64,000 bases of DNA. It comes from Obelidium mucronatum. Its lineage: Eukaryota > Chytridiomycota > Chytridiomycetes > Chytridiales > Chytriomycetaceae. The position numbers and the translations under genes were made by a program. The notes beneath the pieces are model-generated. The model saw only the letters and a program-made list of their open reading frames with translations. It made no database searches and had not been told where the DNA came from. Below, piece after piece: positions 13,915-24,578 of the stretch (position 1 is its first letter; each line of letters begins with the position of its first letter). The DNA is taken from the NCBI GenBank assembly GCA_025765595.1, contig JAIVFH010000010.1:460685-524684 (forward strand). The letters are read 5' to 3'.

Positions 13915-13986
13915 GGGCCCCACCGGGAATTGAACCCGGGGCCTCTCGCACCCAAAGCGAGAATCATACTACTAGACCATAGGGCC
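13915..13986 (-). tRNA. tRNA-Pro (anticodon UGG)
   Basis: The minus strand folds as a 72-nt cloverleaf. The acceptor stem GGCCCTA pairs with TGGGGCC (with G-T pairs), the anticodon stem CTCGC/GCGAG encloses the loop TTTGGGT (anticodon TGG), and the T arm CCGGG/CCCGG encloses TTCAATT. The sequence TGGTCTAGTAGTATGATTCTC is the usual fungal tRNA-Pro D-arm region (box A). No intron. A TTTT stretch follows the 3' end and serves as pol III terminator. Confidence 0.96.
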
Positions 13987-14418
13987 CCATGATCGTTGAA
14001 GAAAACAGCACAATACTTAACGCTAAAATAAAAAAGTATGTCTCCATATGGAGGTTACAGCCTTCAAATGTCGGCAAAAAAGACCCTCGTGTAAGCTTTC
14101 GATATTTGCTTGAATACAACAATGTGTCAAAATTATTCAAGTTTCATCAATTGATACCGGGAATAGAGAAACGGCAGCCAAAAAAATTAGCTAAAAATTT
14201 TTAGCCATAGTAGTCATTTCTGAAGTCGACGGCAAAGCAGCTGTACAAATACACTAAAAAATATTGTGATCCCATGCACTCGAGAAATTTTGTTTGTTTC
14301 AATTCCCCTGACGTTTCAGTTTCGCGCCATCAATCTGAAACGCAGTCACGTGTTCGGAGAGCCAGCTCTTTTAAAAAGGAACCAGAATGAGGATTCAAGA
14401 TTTCTGTCATAAATCGGA

Positions 14419-16115
14419 ATGCTTCTATCATACGTTCTCTCTGTATTTGCCGCAACACTGTCTGTTGTTGATGCAGCAGCGGTCGCTAAACCAAACAGAA
14501 TCATTGGATACCATGGTAAACTTTGGGGCAGTTGCTTACATCTGAGCTGGAAAACTAATTGTCCATTCATTGCTATCAGAATCTTGGTACTTTTACGATC
14601 ACGGAGATAAACCATTGACCTGTAAGTCTATTCTGTTTTTTTGCGAACCAACCAAAACTGAAACACCCATCCTTCCCTTACTGAAAAACAGTTACACCGG
14701 AAATGATCAAAAGCTACACCCACCTCAACTACGCATTCGCCACGATCCACTACCACACGAAAACAGATCAATTCTACATTGGATTCACGGACGCCTGGGC
14801 CGATTACCAAGCCTGCGTGGGAACCAACTGCCCAACCGAATGCATCGCCGTCCCCGCCGCAAAGCAATGCAAAGGAGGCAAAGTATCTCTCGTCCCATAC
14901 ATTGGCGCCACTGGAACCTGCCCAGACCCGGAATGCTACAACCCATCCGGCGCACCCGGTGCACCCCGGAAACCCCAATGCGAAGCCGTCATGGACCATT
15001 CCGACAACGGGGCCCCGCGCGACGCCAAAGGAAACCCAGTCATCTGTGGGAACTACGCGTACGTTCTAAACAAGGTCAAGAAACAAGCGCCTGGAATCAA
15101 GTATTTGATTTCGGTGGGTGGGTGGTATGACTCTAATTTGTTTTCGGCGGCGACGGAGCCAAAGTACATTGACAAGTTTGTGCAGTCTGTTGTCAAGTTT
15201 GTAGAGTTTTTTGGGTTCGATGGGGTTGATTTTGATTGGGAGTACCCTGGATGGGAGCATGGTGGGCAAGCGCCGTTTAAAGGGGGTGCTGCTGGGAAGG
15301 GAGATGCTGAGGAGATGACGGACTGTTCTAAATCTACTTGTGCTTATGGAGCGCGCAAGAACGATATGGCAAAGTTCAATGCCATGGTTACCAAAGTCCG
15401 TGCTGGTTTGAAGGCGCTTGGAAAAACTAAATCTGGTGGCGAGTACCTGATTTCCATGGCTGCTCCAGCGGGGGTTGATAAAATGAACAAACTGGATATC
15501 AAAACCATCTGCAAGAATCTCGATTTCATCAACATTATGACGTATGATATCCATGGAGAATGGGATTCCGTCACGAACCACCAAGCCCCGCTTTACGACA
15601 ACACGCCAGAGAAGTTGAAGCCGACAAATGGTGTTCCAGTAACCTCTGTTGATGTTGCTGTGAACTACTGGATCAAGAATGGATGCCCTGCGAGTCAAAT
15701 CGTTGTGGGTGTTCCCTTCTACGCGCATGCTTGGAAAGCTCCAGAGGGTAACGGCAAGCACGGCCTCTTTCAGCCAGGAACTCCATCATCAATCACCAAG
15801 CTCAACTACGTTGACCTTGCGGCTGATAAATCGATTGTCAATTACTGGGATGCCAAGGCTCAAGCCAGTTATGGATATTCAACTGCCCAAGGAGTCTTTT
15901 ACTCTTACGATACCCCGAAAGCCATTTCAGCCAAGGTTGGGTATGGAGCAGAGAAGGGGCTTGGTGGGTTTATGGTTTGGCCTGTGGATGGAGACGACGC
16001 GAAGGGGACTTTGTTGAAAGCCTTGACGGGACCTGGAAGTAAACCTACAAAGCCAAAACCAACAAAGAAGACGACAACCAAAAAGGCTGTTGCTACAAAG
16101 AAACCATCTGCATAG
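14419..16115 (+). CDS. secreted GH18 chitinase 1
   Basis: Endochitinase hydrolysing beta-1,4-GlcNAc linkages with substrate-assisted catalysis. Exons 14419-14515, 14580-14621 and 14692-16115 join to 520 residues without frame breaks. Signal peptide MLLSYVLSVFAATLSVVDA, then the barrel start KPNRIIGYHESWYFYD. Catalytic motif FDGVDFDWEYPG (the DxxDxDxE Glu is present), SVGGWYDSNLF on strand 3, MTYDIHGEWD, and GFMVWPVDGDD near the end. The 60-residue insert with paired Cys after GFTDAWADYQACVG is shared with chitinases 2 and 3. Unlike those, it ends in a short Lys/Thr-rich tail with no binding module. A TTTTAAAA stretch about 50 bp before the ATG could serve as TATA element. Likely wall remodelling or chitin feeding. 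Confidence 0.95.
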
Positions 16116-16293
16116 TTCTTTTGTTTTAATCTGTTGTTTCTGTTTGCATTTTGGAATAAATCCCTTTTTTTTCCTGGTGAATTTAGAGAACAATCTATAA
16201 GGTATCCCATAGTAATCTTATTAGTAACAACTTCAAACAAACAAGAGAAACAAAAATAAAACCCCAAATTCAGTATGAGTGAAAAAAAACAAT

Positions 16294-17397
16294 TTACATC
16301 ATTCCCAACACGGAAACAAATACAATCCCAATCGCAGAGGCAACTCCATTGCCAAAGCCACTCGACGTCTTTGAAACTGTAGCAACACCACCAGCATTCT
16401 TTGTGTTGAAAAACGTGACCTTATTAAAGTTGTCACACGTAATAAAACTGTTGCGAGTTTTCAAAGCACCCTTGCAGGTAGTCCCAGAATAGTACGAGAC
16501 AATGGCAGAACCGTTGGCAGCCTGAGTGTAAAGAAGGGACCCATCATCCCCATACTCATGACAGAAGTCCAACGCAAAGGCTCCTCTGGCAACAGGAGAA
16601 GGTGACTTGCATTCCTTGTCTGCGTACTTTTCCATGAATACGTATGGCTTGGTTCCGAAAACGGTCTTGGCTTGGTCCTCGAGGCTGTAAGCCAGTGGGT
16701 TCTCGTGACATGCAGTGGTCTTGACGGTTGTGCCTGCAGAATTCGAGGCGCATTGGGAGTCTGCCGTGCAAGGAATGTCACTGGCGGCTTGAATCAGGCG
16801 AGCCGGGGTTTTGCACTGCGTGTCGGCGTAGACAACAGAGACGGAGAAGCTTGTGGCGGTTTCCAAGTAGGCCGTGGCTTGGTTTACGCATGTTGATCCT
16901 GGCTTTGTCAATGCTATACCGGTCTTGGATTCGACAAAATTTGCACACTCTGTGTCTGAGTACTCGTCCCAGTACAGGTTGTTGCTGAAGTCGTTGTAGA
17001 CGATACCCCAGCGGTCGTTGTTGAATGGACTTGGAACACATTGTTGTAGAGAGTACAGGCCGGAAGCGAGGCGGCCAGACTTGCAAGTGTTGGTGTTGTA
17101 GGTTTCAATGAATGCGATAGAGGACGAGCTTGATATGTTCTTGGCATAGCTCGGAGGCAGCGAGATGGTGCCAGTAGTATTCAATCGCTCGTTAAAGCAG
17201 ACTGTGGTTGTGGCGGTGGTCTCTTGCGCACTTGCTTTGCACAAAGCAGTGCCAAAGAGAATTGTAGCGGGGCAGGTTGCGACTGCACTCCCGCAAACAA
17301 TCGCTTTGAGAAACTTGGAAGCTTCGTAGGTGCAATCACTTCCCTGGACAGTTGCGTTGAAGTAAGAAACGTAGGATGTGCATGGCAAAACGGACAT
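16294..17397 (-). CDS. Cys-rich surface protein, possible GPI anchor
   Basis: Single-exon ORF of 367 residues, stop at 16294. About 24 Cys are spread along the chain in repeated spacings such as DTQCKTPARL, DKECKSPSP and GTTCKGALK (a Y-x-D/G-x-x-C-K pattern at about 60-residue intervals), suggesting a repeated disulfide-bonded fold. The C-terminus is a hydrophobic stretch (GVASAIGIVFVSVLGMM) after a Ser/Gly-rich segment, typical of a GPI signal. No convincing N-terminal signal peptide is visible from this ATG, so the true start may lie in an upstream exon or export may be atypical. No named family recognised. The gene is convergent with chitinase 1 (about 180 bp between stops). Confidence 0.7.
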   Translation of the reverse strand: MSVLPCTSYVSYFNATVQGSDCTYEASKFLKAIVCGSAVATCPATILFGTALCKASAQETTATTTVCFNERLNTTGTISLPPSYAKNISSSSSIAFIETYNTNTCKSGRLASGLYSLQQCVPSPFNNDRWGIVYNDFSNNLYWDEYSDTECANFVESKTGIALTKPGSTCVNQATAYLETATSFSVSVVYADTQCKTPARLIQAASDIPCTADSQCASNSAGTTVKTTACHENPLAYSLEDQAKTVFGTKPYVFMEKYADKECKSPSPVARGAFALDFCHEYGDDGSLLYTQAANGSAIVSYYSGTTCKGALKTRNSFITCDNFNKVTFFNTKNAGGVATVSKTSSGFGNGVASAIGIVFVSVLGMM

Positions 17398-17669
17398 GGT
17401 CTTTCAGATAACAAATTTTTCTGTTAGAGATAAATTCCAAATTGGGAATTTACAGCTGCGGCAAACGTTATGATTAAATAAGAACATGTTGGTAAATAGT
17501 TGCATTATTTTTTTAATAAAGCCTCAAGAATAACCAGTAAAAGAGTAGTATGAGATTGGATACATGTCAAGCAAGCAGATTTATGTGATGGAACCCGATG
17601 GAACCGACTGACACGTTTTGCGTCATTCAAACGAAATCCCACACAAAAACTTGATCGAAAAAAACAAAC

Positions 17670-18663
17670 ATGCCCGTCAAACCACACCTCGCCACAACGC
17701 CGCCCTTATCCACCGAGCAGCAGCTCAAAGCACTCGACTCGGCGCTCGCGGCCGTCGCCAAGAAAAAGAAGGCGCGCGCCAACGTGACGCAGCTGACCAG
17801 CCACGAGCGCCGGCTCCTCGCCGCCAAGGCCGCGCTCGTCGACGCGTCCGCCGGCGGGCGGCCGCAGACGCTCACGCAGCGGCTTGCGCGCGTCGGCTTC
17901 AACGTGGGCGCGCGCCGGCACAGCGAGCTGGCGGCGCACGAGCCGGCGCCGTGCTTCGAGCAGGCGGCGCGCCTGGGCCTGGAAAACGTTACGTGCGGCG
18001 ACCTGGCGCGCGACGTGCGGCGCGACCCGCTCTTTGGCGCCGTGGCTGCCGACGCCGAGGCCGACGCGGCGGACGATCTCCCGCTGCTTGCGACGAACGG
18101 CGCGGCCGCGGGCGACGATGCGGAGCTGCAGAACGAGTTGGACGCGGAACTGGCGCGATTTGTGCTGTGTGCGGCGTCGCGTTTCTATTGGTCGTTTTGT
18201 CTGCGGAAACTGGTGGAAGCGAAAGATTACTGGCACTGTTCAGTGTGTGTCGAGTGTCAGCCGATCGCAACAACGCGTCACTGTGATTCATGCGCAACCT
18301 GCTTTACTCTCGATGAAGACGTGCTTCTGGATTTGGACCATCATGCCTCGTCAGCGTCTCTTTCCCTTTCAGGTATTCAACCGTCTTTGATGTGGTGTGG
18401 CAGAGTGTGGCGGGGAGGTGTGGTGAAGCATTGGCAATCCCAAAACAAAAGTGGAATCTGTGGGAATCCGTGTGCCCGTGTGAAGCAAAGCTCCCAAACG
18501 ATATCTGAGATCTGGGTTCCTTTGATATTCCTGGCGAGTTCCTAACGATCGAAACCTTTTGAATTTTGTAGCAACGTGTCCACCCTGCAAAGAAAAGCAA
18601 GATCTACTACAAGCCAATTCTCATCATCACACGCCCCTGAAAAAGAAACACAGTCACAAGTAG
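17670..18663 (+). CDS. conserved Cys/His-rich (zinc-binding) protein, function unknown
   Basis: Two exons, 17670-18372 and 18572-18663 (acceptor ttttgtag), giving 264 residues in frame. The N-terminal half is Ala/Arg-rich and strongly GC-rich in DNA (KKKKARANVTQLTSHERRLL). The C-terminal half carries a metal-binding cluster: FYWSFCLRKLVEAKDYWHCS, then CVECQ, RHCDSCATC and, from exon 2, TCPPCKEKQ, followed by a basic His/Lys tail. The CxxC and CxxCxxC spacing implies at least two zinc sites. I do not recognise a named family. It is divergent from the Cys-rich gene at 16294-17397, sharing a 270-bp upstream region. Confidence 0.75.
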
Positions 18664-18892
18664 ACTTCCGTCCTCCATGCCATTTTGTATACGTACCCCT
18701 TGCTCCCACCCTTATTTTTTTTTGCGGTCTCCAGAAAAAAGATTTTTGAAAGGAATCCAAACGTTTGTTTATTTTGCATTAGTATTGTTGATCCGTGCAG
18801 TGTTTTTTTTTCGAATAAACCGGCATGATGTTTAAATGTGTTCCATTTTGGATTTCGAATCAAATTAAACTCAACTCAAAAAAAAAAGAGCA

Positions 18893-19673
18893 ATGGCTTT
18901 TGACCCACCGAATGGAAAAGCCCTCAATGCTCTCCGCCGCATGAAAGACCAAGCTTCATATGACGCCGAGTCAGTATACGCCATCTTGGACAAGGGCCTA
19001 GTCGCCCACGTTGGATTCACGATCCCAGCATCACTCCAAGGCAGCGAGTACTTGGAAGACTGGCCGTGCGTCATCCCAATGGTCTACGGACGCATTGGAA
19101 ACAGCATCTACCTGCACGGATACGTTTCCGGCCGCTTGATGAAAGCTCTGGCTGGAAGCGGAGGAGATGAAGTGGGGCTTACGAAAGCGGCTATTACTGT
19201 GACGCTGTTGGATGGGTTGGTGATTGCCTGTTCGCCGTTCAATCATTCAATGAATTATCGGTCGGTTTGTGTTTTTGGGTATCCGGTGCTTGTTTCGGAT
19301 CAGGAGGAGAAGGAGGCGGCGTTGCGGGCAATCACGGATCACGCGTTCAAGGCGGATCGGTGGGGGACTAGTAGAGCCACAAATAAGGTACTTTTGACGT
19401 CTTTCTTCTTTATCTTGGTATACTTGCTCATTCAAGTGTTGTTTCCAGACAGAGTATCAAACCACCAAAGTGATTCGAGTTGATATCGAAACTGCTAGTG
19501 TCAAGAGGCGATCGGGGCCAGTCAATGACGATGATGCAGACAAGGGAAACGAAGCGCATTTCGCTGGAGTGTTACCTATAGTAACGAAATTCGGAGCTGT
19601 TGAGCCAGCAGAATACAATGTTGCACCCATTCCTGATTACATCAAGAAAATGGAAGGCGACGACGCCCAATAA
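18893..19673 (+). CDS. pyridoxamine 5'-phosphate oxidase-like FMN-binding protein
   Basis: Exons 18893-19387 and 19449-19673 (intron gtactt to ttccag, 61 bp) give 239 residues. Matches the flavin-nucleotide-binding split-barrel family (Pyridox_ox_2 type): an N-terminal helix with DAESVYAILDKGLVAHVGF, PMVYGRIGNSIYLHGYVSGR, VTLLDGLVIACSPFNHSMNY and a C-terminal segment with FKADRWGTSRA and KVIRVDIETASVK. This family includes NimA-like proteins and proteins of unknown role, so the substrate cannot be named. Convergent with the oxidoreductase at 19698, only about 25 bp apart. No frame breaks. Confidence 0.87.
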
Positions 19674-19697
19674 AATTGAAAAAAAAATAAGAGGAGA

Positions 19698-21111
19698 TCA
19701 TTTGTTTGTTGGATCAGTCCTTGGAATTCTGGTGGAACTTGGAAGAAAGCAGGATGGAAAGTTCCCACTCGGTTTTAAACCCAACATCATTTCGGCGACA
19801 CTTTTACCTGAAAGGAAGCAACGCGCCATTCCGTGACCACAAAACCCAGCAATAATGAATTCCCCCTTTACGAAATCGTGGATTCCCTCCAAAGGACCGA
19901 CATAAGGGAAATTTATCTTCTGTCCAACCCATAATCCCTGACCATTCATGTTCAATAGCAAACTCAGAATCGCGCCCAAATCCTTCGAAATGTATCGGTA
20001 AATAATTCCGCAAAGCTTCTGATACTGTACTATTCAAAGAATCATCTCTATCACAACCAACATCCATATTTTCACTCAGGTATCGCATACCTCCCAGCAC
20101 AACACGGCCATCCCCACGACCACTTGCGTATTCATATCCTTCATTCATCATTAACGCGAATTCCCCATTCTTCCATTTGAGATTCGATGGAACCGGGGCC
20201 GTGCAAACAAGTTGATTCCGAATTGGAGTGATTTGGATACTCGGCAAAATGGCAGACGTCCAAGCGTTGGTTGCATATACAATCTGTGACGTGGCAGTAA
20301 ATAATCCCAAGGAAGTCTCCAGTGTGAATGCAGCGGAGGATGGCAAAGATGGATCCTCTGAATTCCTTCGATGGACTGCTGTTACATGACAATCAGGAAA
20401 GAAGAACACATTTCCCATAGATATCGCCTTTTGTGCAATCGCTAGTGTGAGATTTGCAGGATGCACGCGCCAGTGTTTGTACAAGATCCCGCCGGCTTGA
20501 AATGCGTTGATTCTTTGATTCCAGTGCATTCGGCGACTTTTTCTGATTCAATGAATTCAGGGACCAGATCGTTTTCGTTTAGATAAGGCGCCCAGGATTC
20601 AGCGTCGCGGACAGCCTGTTCACGCTCGTCCTCAGATGCAAGGCCAGTTATGCTTCCGACTTCGAATGCGTGGAATAGCGGGTCTGGCGTGCCGCCCTCG
20701 GCCACGAACGCGTCGCAGAAGTGTTTCAGCGCGACGGCGTTATCGACGCCGAAGCGGCGCAGCTTCAGCGTCTCTTCTTCGACCTAGCGCCCGCGCGCCC
20801 GGACCCGCAGCCTCGACGCCCAAGGCGGCGGCGACGCGCGCGGCGAGTTTCTCGAAGCCGCCGGCGAGGCGCGGCGCAACCAAGCCGCCGTTGCGGCCGG
20901 TGGCGCCGCCGGCGATGCCGCGCGCGTCGAGGACGGCGACGGGCGTTGCTGGTGAGAGCGCCGCCACGTGGAAGGCCGTCGCCCAGCCAGAGAGGCCGCC
21001 GCCGACGATGGCGACGGCGAAAGTTTTAGCGGAAGAAGCGGCGACGCGGTCGGCGGGCAGCTCGTGCAGCCAGTAGGACGGAAGCGGGTTCTTTGCCAAG
21101 TCGGGACTCAT
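19698..21111 (-). CDS. FAD-dependent oxidoreductase (DAO family), frame broken three times
   Basis: Amine/amino-acid oxidase-type flavoprotein. Start ATG at 21111; FAD-binding Rossmann motif AVAIVGGGLSGWATAFH, then GGATGRNGGLVAPRL. The middle has FQAGGILYKHWRVHPANLTL, and the C-terminal part has the family's second FAD-contact region, FIIAGFCGHGMARCFLSG. Three one-base shifts are needed: near 20783 (after a CGCTAG), near 20515 (TTTCAAG) and near 19906 (TTTCCC). On either side of each shift the translation follows the family. The first 470 bp of the gene are very GC-rich and the rest AT-rich. Either indel errors in the assembly or a young pseudogene. Confidence 0.85.
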
Positions 21112-21298
21112 TAGAGAAATCAAAACAAACAAAAACATCCCAAAATCTGACAATCTTTAGTTCTCCTGCCAAACCCACACTGCTACTACACACGCAAATG
21201 TCTCAGAATAACCGCGATCAGCCGTCTTGATATTCTTCGACTCTTCATGATGCATGATGCCATAACTGACGCCACTGGCGAGTGCGAAAACATTGAAC

Positions 21299-22252
21299 AT
21301 GTCAAAACAGAAACCAACTGCGGAGATCTCTAGCGAGAGAAGCATCAACGATGAAGAGATCATCGACGACGACGACGATGATGACGCGACGGTTTCTCTT
21401 TCTGGGAGAGAAGAAGGCGAAGAGACTGATGATGAGCAAAACATATCTCAAGAAGGACGACTTTGATTCAGTCAAACTTGTTCCAACAAACACCTTGGTT
21501 GAGTCTACCCAACAGCAGCAAATCAGTGCCATTTATGCCCGAAAAACTTCCCAAAACTTCACGTACGTCTTTTACTTTTGTTGTTTTCCTTTTTCCAGAT
21601 TATTAGCGGAAAAGTTTTTTCAACCCTCACTGACACTAAACTCAACAAATAAATCAACCTAAAAAGTGCCTCACGCGCCACCTCAAACGCCACGAAATCC
21701 CCCCCGCTCCCGCCAAAAACCCACGAATGCAGCAACTGCCACAAACCCTTCGCCAGCGCCGGGAACCTCAAAAAGCACATGCTCACACACACGGGAGAAC
21801 GCCCTTTCGCATGCGCATACTGCCCTTCCTCCTTCAACCAGAAAATCCACGCCAAAATCCACGAACGGATGCATACGGGCGAGAAACCATATGTATGCTT
21901 GATGGATGGATGTCTTCGAGCGTTTGCAGACCCGAAATCTGTCATTTGGCATCGTCGGATGCATACGGGTGAAAGGCCTTATACATGCACGGTTTGTTCT
22001 AGAACGTTTCGATGTAAACGGGGCATGTTTAAGCATATGCGCATTCATACGGGTGAGAAACCGTATACATGCAACGTTTGTGGGTTGGCGTTTTCGCAGA
22101 ATGGGAATATGAAGACTCATCAAAAGAATATTCATGGAATCGGTAAGGTTCATGAAGTGGTTCATGAAGTGGTGGCCGCGCATGCTGTTATTGTTGACGA
22201 CTTGAAAGTTGGTGTTGGTTTGGGTGGGTTATGTGGGTCTCATGTTCAGTAA
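21299..22252 (+). CDS. C2H2 zinc-finger protein
   Basis: Probable transcription factor. A first coding segment from ATG 21299 is strongly acidic (a run of Asp). After an intron near 21563-21600 or later, C2H2 fingers follow: a finger with ECSNCHKPFASAGNLKKH, one reading FACAYCPSSFNQKIHAKIH, one CLMDGCLRAFADPKSVIWH, one TCTVCSRTFRCKRGMFKH and one TCNVCGLAFSQNGNMKTH, joined by TGE(K/R)P(F/Y) linkers. The stretch CLTRHLKRHE just before the first complete finger looks like another half finger in a different frame; a one-base change in AAAAA or CCCCCC near 21700-21718 would join them. The N-terminal exon structure is unresolved. Confidence 0.8.
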
Positions 22253-22948
22253 GACAAAAAAAAATGTTATAGACTGAATAGAGATAGATATTGAAAGAAA
22301 TAGCGTCTTTTGTTTGCGAGAATTCTTACAGAGTGTAAATGTTTCATCAGTTTAAAATCAAAGAAGGGGGAGGGCTTCTCAATCTTTCAACAGACAACAA
22401 ATGTAAGCATAACATTTTCTCGAAAGAAATCATTATTAAGTGTTGCTGTACGTTGTCTTCTATGAAAGAGAGAAAAAAAAGGGGGCGTTGCATTTCATCA
22501 TCACAACAAATTACAGTCCACCCCCCAACAAACAACCATTACAAGAAAACATCAATCGGAATTAATTGTTTGTGTAAGTGTTGCTTCGGGTTGTTTTCAA
22601 TGAGGGGGGAACTGAGAGATGCCTTCAGAAAAGGTCAACACCACCTACCCCTCCCACCACACATCCAAGCAACATACAGACAACATTGAAATCTCAAATA
22701 GATATTGAAAGTTGCTGTTAGTTGTCTTTGGCTCGATCTGATGTGGGCTGGTGTTTTGAGGAGGGGATTTGGTCTCGTATTTATCAAGATTGCTTTGCCA
22801 CAACTGCGCACAGATTTGCGGACTTTGGATCTACTTGACAATTTCATTGCCTTATCTAACAACATCCCAACAATATCTTCAACATAGAAAACCATAGATC
22901 AACTTATTTATTTCATTAGGGCATCATGAGATACATCCACTATATAAT
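22253..22948. other. intergenic between convergent genes
   Basis: About 700 bp of AT-rich DNA between the stop of the zinc-finger gene and the stop of the next minus-strand gene. No family-supported ORF, RNA gene or repeat seen. Confidence 0.5.
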
Positions 22949-24505
22949 TCATTTCGACTCAACGACTTTTCCTGAGTGCGGCTCTTGCTGCGGCTTCGGA
23001 GACGGTGGCGGCGCCTGAATCGGTTCAGAATACTCTGGAGCAGCAGGCATATACGTTGGCAAGTTCGCCTCCTCCCCACGATGTTGCATTTCCACATCCC
23101 GATTATCTCTTCTTCCATCCGCAGTATACGGAACACCCCTATAGTACCCATAATCGTAATCCGCGACATCTCCTTGATTTGCTGCAGCCCGCCTCTTTCG
23201 CAGATACGTAGAAATAAAAACCAGACACAGCAGTGTCAAGAATAATGCAACCACTAAGTCTGAATACGCAGATCCTCCCCACACGCTTCCTTGAGATGCT
23301 GCATTTGGATCCGTTGGGTGCAATGCAGGCACCGAGGTTCCTCCACATGTTTTCAAACTGACGGATGTATCGCGGATACAGGCTGGTTGGTATGGCCACT
23401 CTGGGGGGATACAGAGTTGTGTTTTATCGAGTTGGCATTTGCGGGTTGCTCGCCACTCTGGTGTTCGCGAAGAGCTTGAGAATACGGAGGATGGGAGTGG
23501 GCCGGATAAGAGTGGATTATTGGATACGTTTCTATTTCGGAGAAAAAGTCAATGAATTGAAACAGTTAAAAAGAAAAAAAGCTAAAATTCGGTGGGTGCA
23601 CTCACAAATGTAGCAGAGAGTCGCCCATATTGGCTGGCAGTGATCCAGTCATTATTGTTTGAGAATCCCATCGCATAGAATCCAGTTGCTTTCGCAAAAA
23701 TGGGAGGTAATTCGGGAATAGTTCCATTCAAAACACGTCTAGGATCAGTTGCGAGTGTTGCAGATCCGGTCATATTTCTTGTGGCAGTTTTAGTACACCC
23801 AGTAGCAGCACCAAAACAAATCATAAAACAATAACTCACAAAACTTGAAAGTATCGAGGAGCTTGAATCGTTGTAAACAATGGGGACAGTATCTGAGATC
23901 CATAAAACGCATTATGGAACCCAGCCACTGCCAAGTTGATCAGATCGGCAAAAGACGACGGAACTTGCGCAAGAGGTGTCGGTGGGTTATCCACAACGAT
24001 ACTATAGACTGTATTTGTGTTGCAGAACTTTGCAGTGATGAATGAGGTCGAATCTGACGGGTTTGTAATCGTTGTCTGTTGAATCCTTTGTTAGCAACGG
24101 CGGCAACTCTACACCGCCTTTACATACAATCGGCGAGCAGCTCGATGGAGGATTGAATCCAAAAGCTGATGCTAAGCTCAGGACGGCCTACAGTTCAAGC
24201 GGGATCAATTTCCAAACTGACACCCGATGTCCAACCTGGTACTTGCTCACCTTACACTGGCTTCCCTGTGAATCTACCGCCTGATCGCTTTTGAGGAGAG
24301 TGTAAATGTTTCCAGCCTTGTCATAGCAGCCATCCGGACTTGACGACAAATAACCATTGTGTTCGCCCAAGACGGCAAAGTACGTTCCCGTGCCTATGAC
24401 ACCTGTAATCACCAATATCCAAAAGAATCGAGCAGGTCGGCCTTGCATTGCTTGTCGAAACCGTTCTCTGGCGGAAACTGGTGGGCTGGTTGCATTTAAC
24501 GACAT
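22949..24505 (-). CDS. LRR ectodomain protein with two membrane segments (family member B)
   Basis: Same architecture as the member at 8556-10132. A short cytosolic N-terminus (MSLNATSPPV) is followed by a membrane segment (FFWILVITGVIGTGTYFAVL), GCYDKAG and VDSQGSQCK. Then come LRRs with LNGTIPELPP, TGSLPANMGDSLLHL, the LCIPPEW..QPACIR signature, a second membrane segment (SDLVVALFLTLLCLVFIS) and a tail with NLPTYMPAAPEY and a Pro-rich end. A one-base shift near 23655 separates FSNNN from TGSLPANMGD. Introns follow QCK and the NAFYGS block, as in the paralogs. First of four tandem minus-strand copies. Confidence 0.78.
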
Positions 24506-24578
24506 TACTTTTTTTTTAAATTGATTTATTACAAGCCTCCCGGAAGCTAAAAAGATACTATATGCTTTCTCGTGTGAT

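Noticed and set aside
13990..14400. Possible small gene between tRNA-Pro and chitinase 1
   Set aside because: Only a short ORF without motif; the region is better explained as tRNA flank and chitinase promoter.
15066..15761. 231-residue minus-strand ORF inside chitinase 1
   Set aside because: It is the antisense shadow of the GH18 barrel; the plus strand has the catalytic motif and clean splicing.
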